A DNA stretch of 32,460 nucleotides from Microbispora corallina (lineage in GTDB: Bacteria; Actinomycetota; Actinomycetes; Streptosporangiales; Streptosporangiaceae): NCBI RefSeq assembly GCF_016863035.1, contig NZ_BOOC01000059.1, positions 1 to 32,460 on the forward strand, given 5' to 3'. Under the pieces are notes generated by a model. That model saw only the letters and a program-made list of their open reading frames with translations. It was not told the origin of the DNA and searched no databases. Shown piece by piece: positions 6,639-14,114 of the stretch (positions are counted from its first letter, which is position 1; each line of letters begins with the position of its first letter). A program made the translations under genes and the position numbers.

Positions 6639-9242
6639 ATGACGAGTGAAGTGACGCGTTTCGTGGTCGCCAGGGCACCACAACGGGCACATGCCGAGCC
6701 CAAAAGGCGGCCTCCCCTCAAGTTGGAGGTCTGGCTCGCAAACTCTAACTACCTGAAAGCCCTGATGGAGGCGGACCCAGAGGACCGAGGGGACGTATTC
6801 GCTGATCAGCTCGCGGTTCTGCTCAATAACCCGACCAAGTTCGAGTCGACCGATCTTCCTCTGAAGCGGCAGATCGACGTGCTCGACGAGTGGTTGATTG
6901 CGAATGAAGATCGCGTATCGCCAAAGAATCTGCGCGAAAGGATCACGAAAGCGTTCCCTGGAGACGTACTCCAGCGAGAGCTCTTCGCAGCTGAGCATCC
7001 GTTCACGCAGGCGGCACGTGCGTGGGCAGAGTTGCTTGTTGCTGCGGGGCAATTCGAGGCAGATGCTCAGGTTCAACAGGCGGTCTACCGTGCGACGCGG
7101 ATACTTGGGCTGGTTGAACTGCTTCTGAAGGCACCGCAGAGCATCGCCGGCGCAGACGACGTCCTGTGGGCGCTACGCGACAGGCTCGTTCTATACCCCG
7201 ACAAAATCTTCATCCCACTCCGTAGCGCGCTGGCCCGTAAGCCTGGGTGGGCGGATCTTTACGTGGTTCGGGAGGAGTGGAACCGGTACGTACCGGGGGA
7301 GATTGCCCACATCGAAAACGTGATGGCTCACGAGTTTCGTGAGCGTGTGCTGACTCGCACTGACGAGAGCGAGCTCACCGTCACAAATGAGACCGACGTT
7401 TCTCGAACGCAGGAGCTCGACGCGCAGAGCACAAGCCGGTTCGACCTAAGCGCCGAATCCCGCGGCGAGACTAAACTGGCTGCTCACGTCGAGGGACAAG
7501 TCGATACCTCTGGTCAGTACGGACCCACCCACTTGGACACCCACATCGGTGGCAGCCTCGACTACTCCGCGGAACAGTCGCAGCGGCAGGCCGTGCAACA
7601 GGCGCGCGAGATCGTGGCAAGGGCTGTTAATCGAGTTGAGGAGCGGACCCGTGAGCAACGGGTTTCCCGCACACTGACCCGGATCGAGGATCGTAATACC
7701 CATCGCATCGACAACGCAGAGGGAGGGGCTGCGGCGGGCGTCTATCGGTGGGTCGACAAGATCGTACGGCTCCGGACGTACAAGTACCCGCACCGGTTCC
7801 TCTTGGAGTTTGAGGTTCCCGAGCCCGGCGCTTACCTGCGTTGGCTGGAACATCGCCATAGTGAACAAGGTTTCCATACGACAGCGCCCGTGCCGTTCAC
7901 TTCCAATGGCAAGAGCGAGAGCGAGAGTAATCCCGCTCTTCTCCCAACCGACATCTCCGAAAGCCCTACGTCACCCACGTACTACCTGCGGCTGGCCGCC
8001 CGCTGGCATGCCCTCGGAATCACTCCTCCACCATCTAAGTCCGTTACCGTCAGTGGATGGTTGAATGTGCCTGCGGGTGATCCGGGTCAAGACAAGACCG
8101 CGGTTGACCTATGGATCACACCGATGGAAGGTTCGGCGCCCGGGACTGGTACTGCGGGAGCACCAGAGGGCGCGCCTGTGCACGTCCCTGAGGGGTACCA
8201 GGCTGCTGACCGGTGGGACGGGTGGGTCAGTACGTGGGACCAGGCTGATGCCATAACCCCAGCGTGGAACACCGGTCCAGACAAAAAGAACAGCTACGAC
8301 TTTATGCCACCCGCGGCCTTCATCACCGTGGGCGACAGCCAGAACGACCCAGCCGAACCCCACAACGTAGTTATCCCCAAAGGCGCAAGAGGAGCATTTT
8401 CCGTAAAAATCGGCGGGAAACTAGATGGACGACGCACTGGAATTCTTCCAATAACCGTCCTGTCGGCGAACTTCGGCCTCATGTCGGTTCAAGTCAGGGT
8501 TCAATGTGACCGCCTCCCTGACCGGCTGCTCACATGGCAGCTTGAGACCTATGCGAAGCTACAAGCCGCCTACTTCGAGCTGCTACATGCACACGAGGAC
8601 GAGCGAGCCGCCCGCCAGGTCCAGGCGGCCATCGACATCAAGGGCCGCTCTCCGGGAGAAAATGAGCGGATGATGCGCGAGGAACTGAAGCGCCAGGTGC
8701 TCGAGTTATTAGCAGGAAAGCGGTTCGCCGGCACTGATTTTCTGGACTTCGACGCGAATGAACGGCCACATACCAAGATCGCGGAGTCGCGGCAGGGCGC
8801 TGCGCTTATCCAGTTCCTGGAACAGGCCTTTGAGTGGGAGAACTTGACGTTTGTCATGTACCCCTACTTCTGGGCTTCCGCCGACCGGTGGGACGACCTG
8901 CAGGGAATCACATCCCCGGACCCAAATTACGCCCGGTTTCTTCGGGCCGGCTCAGCCCGCGTCGTTCTGGCCGCCCGCCCCGGCTTTGCTTGCACCGTCT
9001 TGTACTACTTAGCAACAGGCAAGCCCTGGCATGGCAGATCGGCACCGATCCCTGGCCATAAGGAGTATGTCTCGGTGGCCCAAGAGATCGCAGCCCAGAC
9101 CGGAGCGCCCGATGACGGGACGCCGGTGGGCGACACTTGGGAAGTCAGGCTACCAACGACTCTCGTTTGGCTCGACTCCGACTCGTCTCTTCCGAAACGC
9201 AACACAGACTCCACTTTCCCTGCCCCACCCCCCGCCAAGTAG
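6639..9242 (+). CDS. Large protein of unknown function (867 aa), first gene of a cargo cassette
   Basis: I cannot assign a function. Residues 1-215 are mostly helical. Residues 221-275 carry a Thr/Glu/Ser-rich heptad-like stretch (ENVMAHEFRERVLTRTDESE and on) followed by a Gly-rich part. About 310-350 is a second coiled-coil segment rich in Arg and Glu. A conserved-looking block begins GVYRWVDKIVRLRTYKY near 366 and ends in FEVPEPG. Another runs from FVMYPYFWASADRWDDL near 737 to WEVRLPTTLVWL near 848. I associate these blocks with large uncharacterised bacterial proteins, not with any known enzyme. There is no signal peptide or membrane span. Codon use is less G+C-rich than that of the flanking genes. 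The ATG at 6639 has GGGGAG about 14 bases upstream, a poor spacing. Confidence 0.8.
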   Translation: MTSEVTRFVVARAPQRAHAEPKRRPPLKLEVWLANSNYLKALMEADPEDRGDVFADQLAVLLNNPTKFESTDLPLKRQIDVLDEWLIANEDRVSPKNLRERITKAFPGDVLQRELFAAEHPFTQAARAWAELLVAAGQFEADAQVQQAVYRATRILGLVELLLKAPQSIAGADDVLWALRDRLVLYPDKIFIPLRSALARKPGWADLYVVREEWNRYVPGEIAHIENVMAHEFRERVLTRTDESELTVTNETDVSRTQELDAQSTSRFDLSAESRGETKLAAHVEGQVDTSGQYGPTHLDTHIGGSLDYSAEQSQRQAVQQAREIVARAVNRVEERTREQRVSRTLTRIEDRNTHRIDNAEGGAAAGVYRWVDKIVRLRTYKYPHRFLLEFEVPEPGAYLRWLEHRHSEQGFHTTAPVPFTSNGKSESESNPALLPTDISESPTSPTYYLRLAARWHALGITPPPSKSVTVSGWLNVPAGDPGQDKTAVDLWITPMEGSAPGTGTAGAPEGAPVHVPEGYQAADRWDGWVSTWDQADAITPAWNTGPDKKNSYDFMPPAAFITVGDSQNDPAEPHNVVIPKGARGAFSVKIGGKLDGRRTGILPITVLSANFGLMSVQVRVQCDRLPDRLLTWQLETYAKLQAAYFELLHAHEDERAARQVQAAIDIKGRSPGENERMMREELKRQVLELLAGKRFAGTDFLDFDANERPHTKIAESRQGAALIQFLEQAFEWENLTFVMYPYFWASADRWDDLQGITSPDPNYARFLRAGSARVVLAARPGFACTVLYYLATGKPWHGRSAPIPGHKEYVSVAQEIAAQTGAPDDGTPVGDTWEVRLPTTLVWLDSDSSLPKRNTDSTFPAPPPAK

Positions 9243-9252
9243 GGGAGTCTAT

Positions 9253-9930
9253 ATGCCCATCCTTCCGGCAGCCGTCGTGGCAATTCTGACCGAATTAGCG
9301 GCTGCAACCGCCGTCACTGGCTCAGCGGCCGACTTGGTCTCCTTGGGCTTCACAATTTCCGACCATATGCGCGGCCAGGACGGACTTCAGTGGGACACAT
9401 ACATATTCAAGATGGATACACCCGCCAGCGATCCTGATGATTTGTCGCCATCGGCTTCCGCCCGCACAAAAAGAGGAACCGGTGGTAAGAGTGCAGCGAC
9501 TCCGCAAGCCCGAAAGCCCAGTCTATTGACTGCAGACCCCACCTGGGCCGTGCCGATTCTGGAAATCAGGGCAGACACAGCAATAGCGAAGTTTGTACTT
9601 GAACGCTACCTGGTCGACTACCCCGATGGCGGAACAACTCAAATCTGGATCGCCCGTCTTGACAATTTGGATGGGTTCGACAGCGGAGCAGGCACTCAAG
9701 CCGAAGTCGCATTCACCGGAGTTGAAGTAGAACACGGCCACCTACTAAACATGCGCGGATGGGTAAATAAATGGCTGGGCCCCTTCTTTCACTTTTCTCT
9801 CACTATCTTCATCCGCGCAATGCCGGTCTCCACACTCGATAATCCCGTAATTCCTATCAAGTCTGAAGACGTCCTTAGCGCTGTGGCTGATATCACGAAA
9901 ACCAGTAACGGCTTTCTTATCAAGTGCTAG
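9253..9930 (+). CDS. Cassette partner protein of unknown function (225 aa)
   Basis: This gene starts 10 bases after the 867-aa gene, with AGGGGAG 5 bases before the ATG at 9253, so the two are surely co-transcribed. The N-terminus is hydrophobic (PILPAAVVAILTELAAATAV) and could be a membrane anchor or a buried helix. A Ser/Lys/Thr-rich linker follows at about 60-95. The C-terminal part looks beta-rich (VPILEIRADTAIAKFVLERY, WIARLDNLDGF, WLGPFFHFSLTIFIRAM). No catalytic motif is visible. Like its partner it uses more A/T-ending codons than the rest of the element, which suggests separate acquisition. Confidence 0.75.
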   Translation: MPILPAAVVAILTELAAATAVTGSAADLVSLGFTISDHMRGQDGLQWDTYIFKMDTPASDPDDLSPSASARTKRGTGGKSAATPQARKPSLLTADPTWAVPILEIRADTAIAKFVLERYLVDYPDGGTTQIWIARLDNLDGFDSGAGTQAEVAFTGVEVEHGHLLNMRGWVNKWLGPFFHFSLTIFIRAMPVSTLDNPVIPIKSEDVLSAVADITKTSNGFLIKC

Positions 9931-10058
9931 TTGCCAACCTGCCCGCAGAACTTTGCGCCGGCCGAGTGAGCCGGGGGCTGGTGAACGAGAGCCTTTCGCG
10001 CTGACGTCCGCCAAACTCCTGACTTCATGTCTGCGGAGAGCGCTCCCCGGCGTCGGTA

Positions 10059-10841
10059 TCAGCTCTCGCTTCCCATGGTGACGGCGGCGATTTGTTGCGG
10101 CACGATTGCGGACAGCCAGCCTGGCCACGCGGCGCGCACCGTCGTGTCCAGGACGGCAGCGAGGGGCTCCGCGCCGTGCCGGCCGGCGGTCTCCTCGACA
10201 AGCTGCAAGACGGCGAGGAGGAGGGCGTCGGCGGTGCGGCGGATCACCTCCGCGAGCATCACGCCCTGCTGCTCGGCCAACCTGACCTGCTGCTCGGCGA
10301 TGCCCATGTCGTGCGCCGTCTTCGCGAACCTGACGACGCGGTCGCGCTCCTGGCCCTCCAGGACGGTGAGCGCGCGGGCGGCCTCGCCGGTGACGTAGAT
10401 CCCGATGTCCTTGACGGCGCCGCGGGTGGGGCCGATCAGCCCGCGGCCGTGCCCCAGCTCCGGGTCCCCGCCGAGGCCTCCCCCGCCGGCGCCGACCTCT
10501 TCGTCGGCCTGGGCGTCGGCGAACTGCCGCTCCAACAGGCCCGCGTACAGGTGGGCACGCAACCAGGACATCTGCAGCATGCCGAGCACGGCCTCGGTGT
10601 GCGAGATCACCGACTGCCCAGACAGCGCGGACCAGGCGGTGGCCGCCTCACCCCTCGCCTTGGCCACGCTCGTCGGCACCCCAGAGTGGTTCACGCAGGC
10701 CGCTGTGCCGCGGATCGCGAAGGCGTGGCATCGCTGCTCGGTGCGCTTGGACTTCTTCGAGCACTCCCAGCGGCCGTGTTCGTCGCACCAGATGGCGCCG
10801 GCGTGACGCATCAGGTGGTCGTATCCCATGGGGTCGGTCAC
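10059..10841 (-). CDS. Hypothetical phage protein with Cys/His motif
   Basis: The 260-residue protein has an N-terminal metal-binding-like region: IWCDEHGRWECSKKSKRTEQ, then CHAFAIRGTAACVNHSG, a pattern (C-x-A-x2-G-T-x2-C-x2-H) common in uncharacterised actinophage proteins. The remainder is long helices, with a Gly-rich insert around residue 120 and an ALTVLEGQERDRVVRFAKTA stretch. I chose GTG at 10841 because GAGGAG lies about 10 bases upstream; an ATG at 10829 or a GTG at 10913 are alternatives. It is the last gene of the minus-strand run before the cargo block and converges with it. Function is unknown. Confidence 0.65.
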   Translation of the reverse strand: MTDPMGYDHLMRHAGAIWCDEHGRWECSKKSKRTEQRCHAFAIRGTAACVNHSGVPTSVAKARGEAATAWSALSGQSVISHTEAVLGMLQMSWLRAHLYAGLLERQFADAQADEEVGAGGGGLGGDPELGHGRGLIGPTRGAVKDIGIYVTGEAARALTVLEGQERDRVVRFAKTAHDMGIAEQQVRLAEQQGVMLAEVIRRTADALLLAVLQLVEETAGRHGAEPLAAVLDTTVRAAWPGWLSAIVPQQIAAVTMGSES

Positions 10842-10896
10842 TACGGCGGGTCTCCTCGGGTGTGGCTTGGCGGGGCTGTGATCGTTTTTGCGGGTT

Positions 10897-11358
10897 TCAG
10901 GGTCCGGTGACACCGGCCGAGGGGCGTGCGCCCGGCTGTGTGGCGGTCAGGGGCGCGCGTGGGGCGTTTGAGGCGGAGGAGCCGTGGGGGGTTGCGGCGT
11001 TGATCGCGCGGGCGGCTGCGAGGGGGTGGCCGGTGGCGATCTCGTCGATGTCGTTGCCTATGCCGTGCGCGGCGTGCTTCTCGGCGTCGGAGGCGACCTC
11101 GAGGAGCCATAGGGCGAGCGGGCCGCGGGCCGTGAGCACGCGGACGATCAGCGCGGCGAGGGTCTCGTCTCCGATGTCGATGGTTTCGCAGGCGCCGCAG
11201 GCCTCGTCGGGGCGGAAGTCGTGCTGGGCGTAGCAGAAGGCGAGGGTGTCCATGCGGTCGTCGGGGTCGCGGACGACTCGGACGTTGGCGGATAGGCGGA
11301 ACGGGAGGATCTCGGCCAGGTGGGCGGCGGCGGTTCGGAGTTCGTCGACGGCGGTCAT
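10897..11358 (-). CDS. Hypothetical protein (153 aa)
   Basis: The protein starts MTAVDELRTAAAHLAEIL and contains a small CGACETIDIGDETLAALIVR segment in the middle, after FCYAQHDFRPDEA. The tail after about residue 115 is low-complexity Ala/Pro/Ser. No family is recognised. The ATG at 11358 overlaps the upstream stop as ATGA, so it is coupled to the Cys-rich protein before it. Confidence 0.6.
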   Translation of the reverse strand: MTAVDELRTAAAHLAEILPFRLSANVRVVRDPDDRMDTLAFCYAQHDFRPDEACGACETIDIGDETLAALIVRVLTARGPLALWLLEVASDAEKHAAHGIGNDIDEIATGHPLAAARAINAATPHGSSASNAPRAPLTATQPGARPSAGVTGP

Positions 11359-11810
11359 GGCGCTCCGTTCGTGATGCGGGGGCGGTGGAGGTGGACGATG
11401 TAGGGCTGGCCGCATCCGGAGAGGCGGTAGCGGGCGCCGTAGGTGGGGGCGTGGTGGTGGACGTCGCCGCAGAACGGGCAGCAGACGAGGGCGTGCTGGT
11501 GGGAGCCGGTCAGCGTGCGGGTGCCTTCGACGAGCAGCGCGGTGACGTGGGTGGTGACGAGGCACACTTCGACGCGGTCGGGTTGGCGGGTGTGGGTGCA
11601 GATGACGGCGCATCGGGGGTGGCAGAGGCCTCGGCCTTCGGGTTTGCCGCAGGTGAGGCAGGCGGGTTCGCACTCCTCGGCCTGGGCTTCCTTGGTGCGG
11701 CGGGGGCGTGGGGTGTGCGTCAGGGCGCGGGCGCGCTTCCGCCACGGCGCCGGCGCGGGGGCGGGTGTGTCGAGGTCGAACAGGCCCGGCTGGTCAGCGA
11801 GGAGCGTCAC
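11355..11810 (-). CDS. Cysteine/histidine-rich protein (151 aa)
   Basis: After a Pro/Ala-rich N-terminus with a LADQPGLFDLD segment, the protein carries many metal-ligand residues: CEPACLTCGKPEGRGLCHPRC at about 47-67 and CCPFCGDVHHHAP at about 109. One or two zinc sites are likely. The LFDLD segment has the look of a clamp-binding peptide (QxxLFDL, here QPGLFDLD), so interaction with a sliding clamp is an attractive but unproven idea. GTG at 11810 overlaps the upstream gene by 4 bases. Confidence 0.6.
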   Translation of the reverse strand: MTLLADQPGLFDLDTPAPAPAPWRKRARALTHTPRPRRTKEAQAEECEPACLTCGKPEGRGLCHPRCAVICTHTRQPDRVEVCLVTTHVTALLVEGTRTLTGSHQHALVCCPFCGDVHHHAPTYGARYRLSGCGQPYIVHLHRPRITNGAP

Positions 11811-12097
11811 GCGGCACGCTCCGCGGTCAGCTCAACGACGGCGGCCGGCTCACCCACGCGGAAAACCTGGGCGGTCGTGGCGTGGATCTGCACGTGCCAC
11901 ACGGCGGAGAGGTCGTGGCCGGCGGCGGTCAGCCAGGCGGTGATGCGGGCGCGGCCGCCGGTGGTGCGCCAGTCGGCCTCGCCGAGCTCGTGAAGGGTGA
12001 GCGTCCGGGGATGGGTCTTCGCGCACTTGCGGCAGAGGCGGTCGGCCCATTCGCGGCGGTCCTTGCGGCAGCTGCGGCACTTGGTTGTGCGGGTCAC
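11807..12097 (-). CDS. Small zinc-ribbon protein (96 aa)
   Basis: The N-terminus reads CRSCRKDRREWADRLCRKC, a two-pair Cys ribbon, followed by an amphipathic region with TAWLTAAGHDLSAVWHVQIH. It is probably a nucleic-acid or protein adaptor. GTG at 12097 overlaps the preceding stop as GTGA and the stop overlaps the next start in the same way. Confidence 0.6.
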   Translation of the reverse strand: MTRTTKCRSCRKDRREWADRLCRKCAKTHPRTLTLHELGEADWRTTGGRARITAWLTAAGHDLSAVWHVQIHATTAQVFRVGEPAAVVELTAERAA

Positions 12098-12336
12098 TGG
12101 TCACCGCCGGGTGCTGCGGCGAGGCCTTGGGCGGTGCGGGTGCGGCGGGCGTCGACGATGACGTCGGGGTCGGGGCGGAGCGGCGGCCGCCATCCGGGGG
12201 CGGCGACGTGGTTGGCGACGATACGGATGGCGAGGTCGTCGAGGAGGTGGGCTTGGACGTAGGGGCGGAGTTCGGCGGCGATGGCCTTGCGGAGGTCGCG
12301 CCATGCCGGGCCGACCTCGGGCTTGGTGGTGGTCAC
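12094..12336 (-). CDS. Hypothetical protein (80 aa) downstream of the initiator gene
   Basis: This short protein has a helix WRDLRKAIAAELRPYVQAHL followed by LAIRIVANHVAAPGWRPP and a charged C-terminus. It starts at GTG 12336, overlapping the initiator stop as GTGA, with AGGAGGAACC directly upstream. This is one of the best ribosome sites in the window, so it is likely made in quantity alongside the initiator. It may assist replication, but there is no motif evidence. Confidence 0.6.
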   Translation of the reverse strand: MTTTKPEVGPAWRDLRKAIAAELRPYVQAHLLDDLAIRIVANHVAAPGWRPPLRPDPDVIVDARRTRTAQGLAAAPGGDQ

Positions 12337-13580
12337 GGGTTCCTCCTGGTGGGCAGGTGGAGGGCGTCGGTCCCGGTCTGGTCGGGGGTGTGGCTGAGGT
12401 GGTCGAGGACGCGTTCGAGGTCGGCCTGGTCGGCTTCCGTCCACGGCCTGTCGCCGGTCGGCTCGGCTGTGCAGGGGGCGCATTCGGGGGTGCCGTGCGG
12501 GCGGCAGGCGTCGCCGCGTGCGACGTCGCGGCTGAGGCGGCGCAGGACCTCGCGCAGTTCGGGGATGTGCTGGTGTTCGGCGTAGCGGTTTTCGGTGGCG
12601 ACGAGGGCGGCGTAGCGCTGGATGGCGTCCCGTCCGAATCCGGCGGCGAGGGCGCGCTGGGCCATGGGGACGAGGTGTCGCGTTTTCACCCATCCGGGCG
12701 CGTCGCGGTAGCGGCGGATGGTCGCGATGACAGATCGCGCGGTGAGTGAAGTTACGGGTTGCGCCGGAGGCGCCTGCGTCGCGCGCGCAGTACGGTCCGT
12801 CAGCTCGCCTACGGCGAGAACCAGGGGCTTCGAACTCTCTGACGTACTCCCTAACGCACTCTCTACGTACTCCACCGCAATGGTTGCGGTCGAACTCCGC
12901 ATTGGTTGCGGTTCAAAGCTGCAATGGTTGCGGTCAAAATCCGCAACGGTTGCGGTCGAACGCGGCTCGATTTCGGAGTTATCCACAGGGTTAGACCGCA
13001 GTGGTTGCGGTTCAACAGGCTCCTTTGACCGCAACGGTTGCGGTTCAACAGGTGGGTCAACAGGGTCGTTCAACCGCAACTGTTGCGGTCCATCGCGGTG
13101 GTACTTGCACGGCCCGACCCCCGGTGTGTCCGTCCCCCAGCCCGTCCGCCGGGTGCACGTCCCCTCCTTCGACGTCGGCCGCCCGCACAGCGCCTCCGCG
13201 TCGTCCGGCCCGCCGAGAACGTCCTCATATGGCCACGCGAGCCGGTACAGGTTCGGGTGCCGCCGCCGCCTTATGACGACAACCCAGCCCTCGCCCTCAA
13301 GGTCTTCCAGCGCCGGTTCGACGGTCCTGTCGGACAGGCCGAGGTCGTCAGCGAGTGCTTTGAAGCCGGGGTTGGCCTCCTTGCGATCCCTGCCGACGGT
13401 GTGCACGTACAGCCGCTGCGCCACGTTGACGCGCGAGGACTCCATGCCCCGGCGCTTGTAGATCAGCAGCACCCAGAGCAGGCCGCGGTTCAGTTTGAGC
13501 TGGTCGGGGCTGACGTAGGCCTTCACCCATGCAGGGGGTTCGGCCTCGTCGATGGCCACGCCGCGCGCCTGTGCGCTCAC
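12333..13580 (-). CDS. Replication initiator-like winged-helix protein with origin iterons inside the gene
   Basis: The 415-residue product has an N-terminal winged-helix region at about 72-115 (ALADDLGLSDRTVEPALEDL, then a wing GWVVVIRRRRHPNLYRL), a Cys/His cluster at 132-161, a low-complexity linker at about 164-237 encoded by the iteron DNA, and a helical C-terminal part with RSVIATIRRYRDAPGWVKT. This order resembles lambda O: DNA-binding N-terminus, linker encoded by the origin repeats, C-terminus that would contact the host helicase. The frame is open to an ATG at 13715, but codons before 13580 have much less G/C at third positions. GTG 13580 follows GGAAG, so I prefer it. Initiator function is inferred from architecture and the iterons. 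Confidence 0.65.
   Translation of the reverse strand: MSAQARGVAIDEAEPPAWVKAYVSPDQLKLNRGLLWVLLIYKRRGMESSRVNVAQRLYVHTVGRDRKEANPGFKALADDLGLSDRTVEPALEDLEGEGWVVVIRRRRHPNLYRLAWPYEDVLGGPDDAEALCGRPTSKEGTCTRRTGWGTDTPGVGPCKYHRDGPQQLRLNDPVDPPVEPQPLRSKEPVEPQPLRSNPVDNSEIEPRSTATVADFDRNHCSFEPQPMRSSTATIAVEYVESALGSTSESSKPLVLAVGELTDRTARATQAPPAQPVTSLTARSVIATIRRYRDAPGWVKTRHLVPMAQRALAAGFGRDAIQRYAALVATENRYAEHQHIPELREVLRRLSRDVARGDACRPHGTPECAPCTAEPTGDRPWTEADQADLERVLDHLSHTPDQTGTDALHLPTRRNP
12834..12873 (+). repeat. Direct repeat next to the iterons
   Basis: ACTCTCTGACGTACTCC at 12834-12850 recurs as ACTCTCTACGTACTCC at 12858-12873, differing by one missing G. It ends one base before the first iteron and may be part of the origin. 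Confidence 0.6.
12875..13088. repeat. Iteron array, probable replication origin
   Basis: Seven copies of a 15-bp palindrome with consensus CCGCAAYGGTTGCGG start at 12875, 12897, 12919, 12941, 12996, 13029 and 13074. The first four are exactly 22 bp apart and share a following TYRAA extension; the next spacings are 55, 33 and 45. Because 22 is not a multiple of three, the copies are read in all three codon phases of the minus-strand gene (as EPQPLR, TATVA and DRNHC), so the conservation is in the DNA and not in the protein. With the DnaA box inside the array this fits a theta-type phage origin. Confidence 0.85.
12979..12987 (+). promoter_or_regulatory. Consensus DnaA box
   Basis: TTATCCACA is a perfect match to the classical DnaA-binding 9-mer. 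It lies in the 40-bp gap between the fourth and fifth iterons, so it is unlikely to be accidental. It suggests that host DnaA helps open this origin. Confidence 0.7.
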
Positions 13581-13611
13581 GCTCGTTCGCTTCCAATCGG
13601 TGAGAGAGGGG

Positions 13612-13656
13612 TCACTCCAGCCGGGGCGGGGCGGGTAATCGGCCGGTGGTGTCCAT
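13612..13656 (-). other. Possible 14-codon leader frame before the initiator
   Basis: An ATG at 13656 with an excellent ribosome site (AGGGGG, 5-6 bases upstream) opens a 14-residue frame, MDTTGRLPAPPRLE, ending at TGA 13612, 31 bases before the GTG at 13580. It is out of frame with the initiator. It could be a leader peptide that feeds or limits translation of the initiator. Only the ribosome site supports it. Confidence 0.35.
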
Positions 13657-13690
13657 CTGGTCCCCCTTCGTGGTGCCGGATTGAGACTAT

Positions 13691-13747
13691 GCCACATCTT
13701 GATGTGGCCTACCATTGAAGTGGCCTACCTCTAAGGTGGCCTAATCA
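13691..13747. repeat. Three 16-bp tandem repeats plus palindrome between divergent genes
   Basis: GTGGCCTA occurs at 13704, 13720 and 13736, exactly 16 bp apart, inside partly conserved 16-bp units (13700-13715, 13716-13731, 13732-13747; consensus TRAnGTGGCCTAnnnn). The first unit also forms a perfect palindrome GCCACATC-TT-GATGTGGC at 13691-13708. The block sits between the initiator gene (leftward) and the HTH gene (rightward), as expected for an operator or a second set of initiator sites. Confidence 0.75.
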
Positions 13748-13778
13748 GAGGTGCAACCATGGGAAGGTGGACGACCCG

Positions 13779-14084
13779 ATGAGCGGCATCGACGACGCGC
13801 GCGAGTTCCTGGTGATGGCCCAGGCCGAGGCGGACCGCATCCTCGCGCTGGCTCGGCAGCAACTCGGGGTGGCGATCGCGGAGGCCCGCGAGAAGGGCGT
13901 CCCGCAGAAGGAGATCGCGGAGCATCTCGGGCTGACTCGCGAGCAGGTCCGCCGGCTCACGGTGGCCGTGCGAGACATCAACCCGAAGGCGTTGAGCGAT
14001 GAGGTGCGGGAGTTGCGTAACGCGATGGTGCACGGGTCGAGCCGCGATTCGGTCGCGCGGAACGCTGCGCCACCCGCGTCCTGA
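13779..14084 (+). CDS. Small helix-turn-helix protein
   Basis: The 101-residue product begins MSGIDDAREFLVMAQAEADR, a helical dimerisation-like region, followed by a helix-turn-helix KGVPQKEIAEHLGLTREQVR at about residues 42-61 and a short charged tail. The ATG at 13779 follows GGGAAGG by 11 bases; a GTG at 13767 would add four residues. It is one of the few plus-strand genes in the central part and is divergent from the initiator, with the 16-bp repeats between them. Autoregulation and control of the initiator are the natural guess; neither is shown by the sequence. Confidence 0.7.
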   Translation: MSGIDDAREFLVMAQAEADRILALARQQLGVAIAEAREKGVPQKEIAEHLGLTREQVRRLTVAVRDINPKALSDEVRELRNAMVHGSSRDSVARNAAPPAS

Positions 14085-14114
14085 CGCACTCTTCGCGCAG
14101 GTAGGCGGCATCGC

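Noticed and set aside
12875..13088. Reading the repeats as a CRISPR array
   Set aside because: Units are 15 bp, palindromic, have 7-bp gaps in the regular part, lie in a coding gene, and no cas genes are present.
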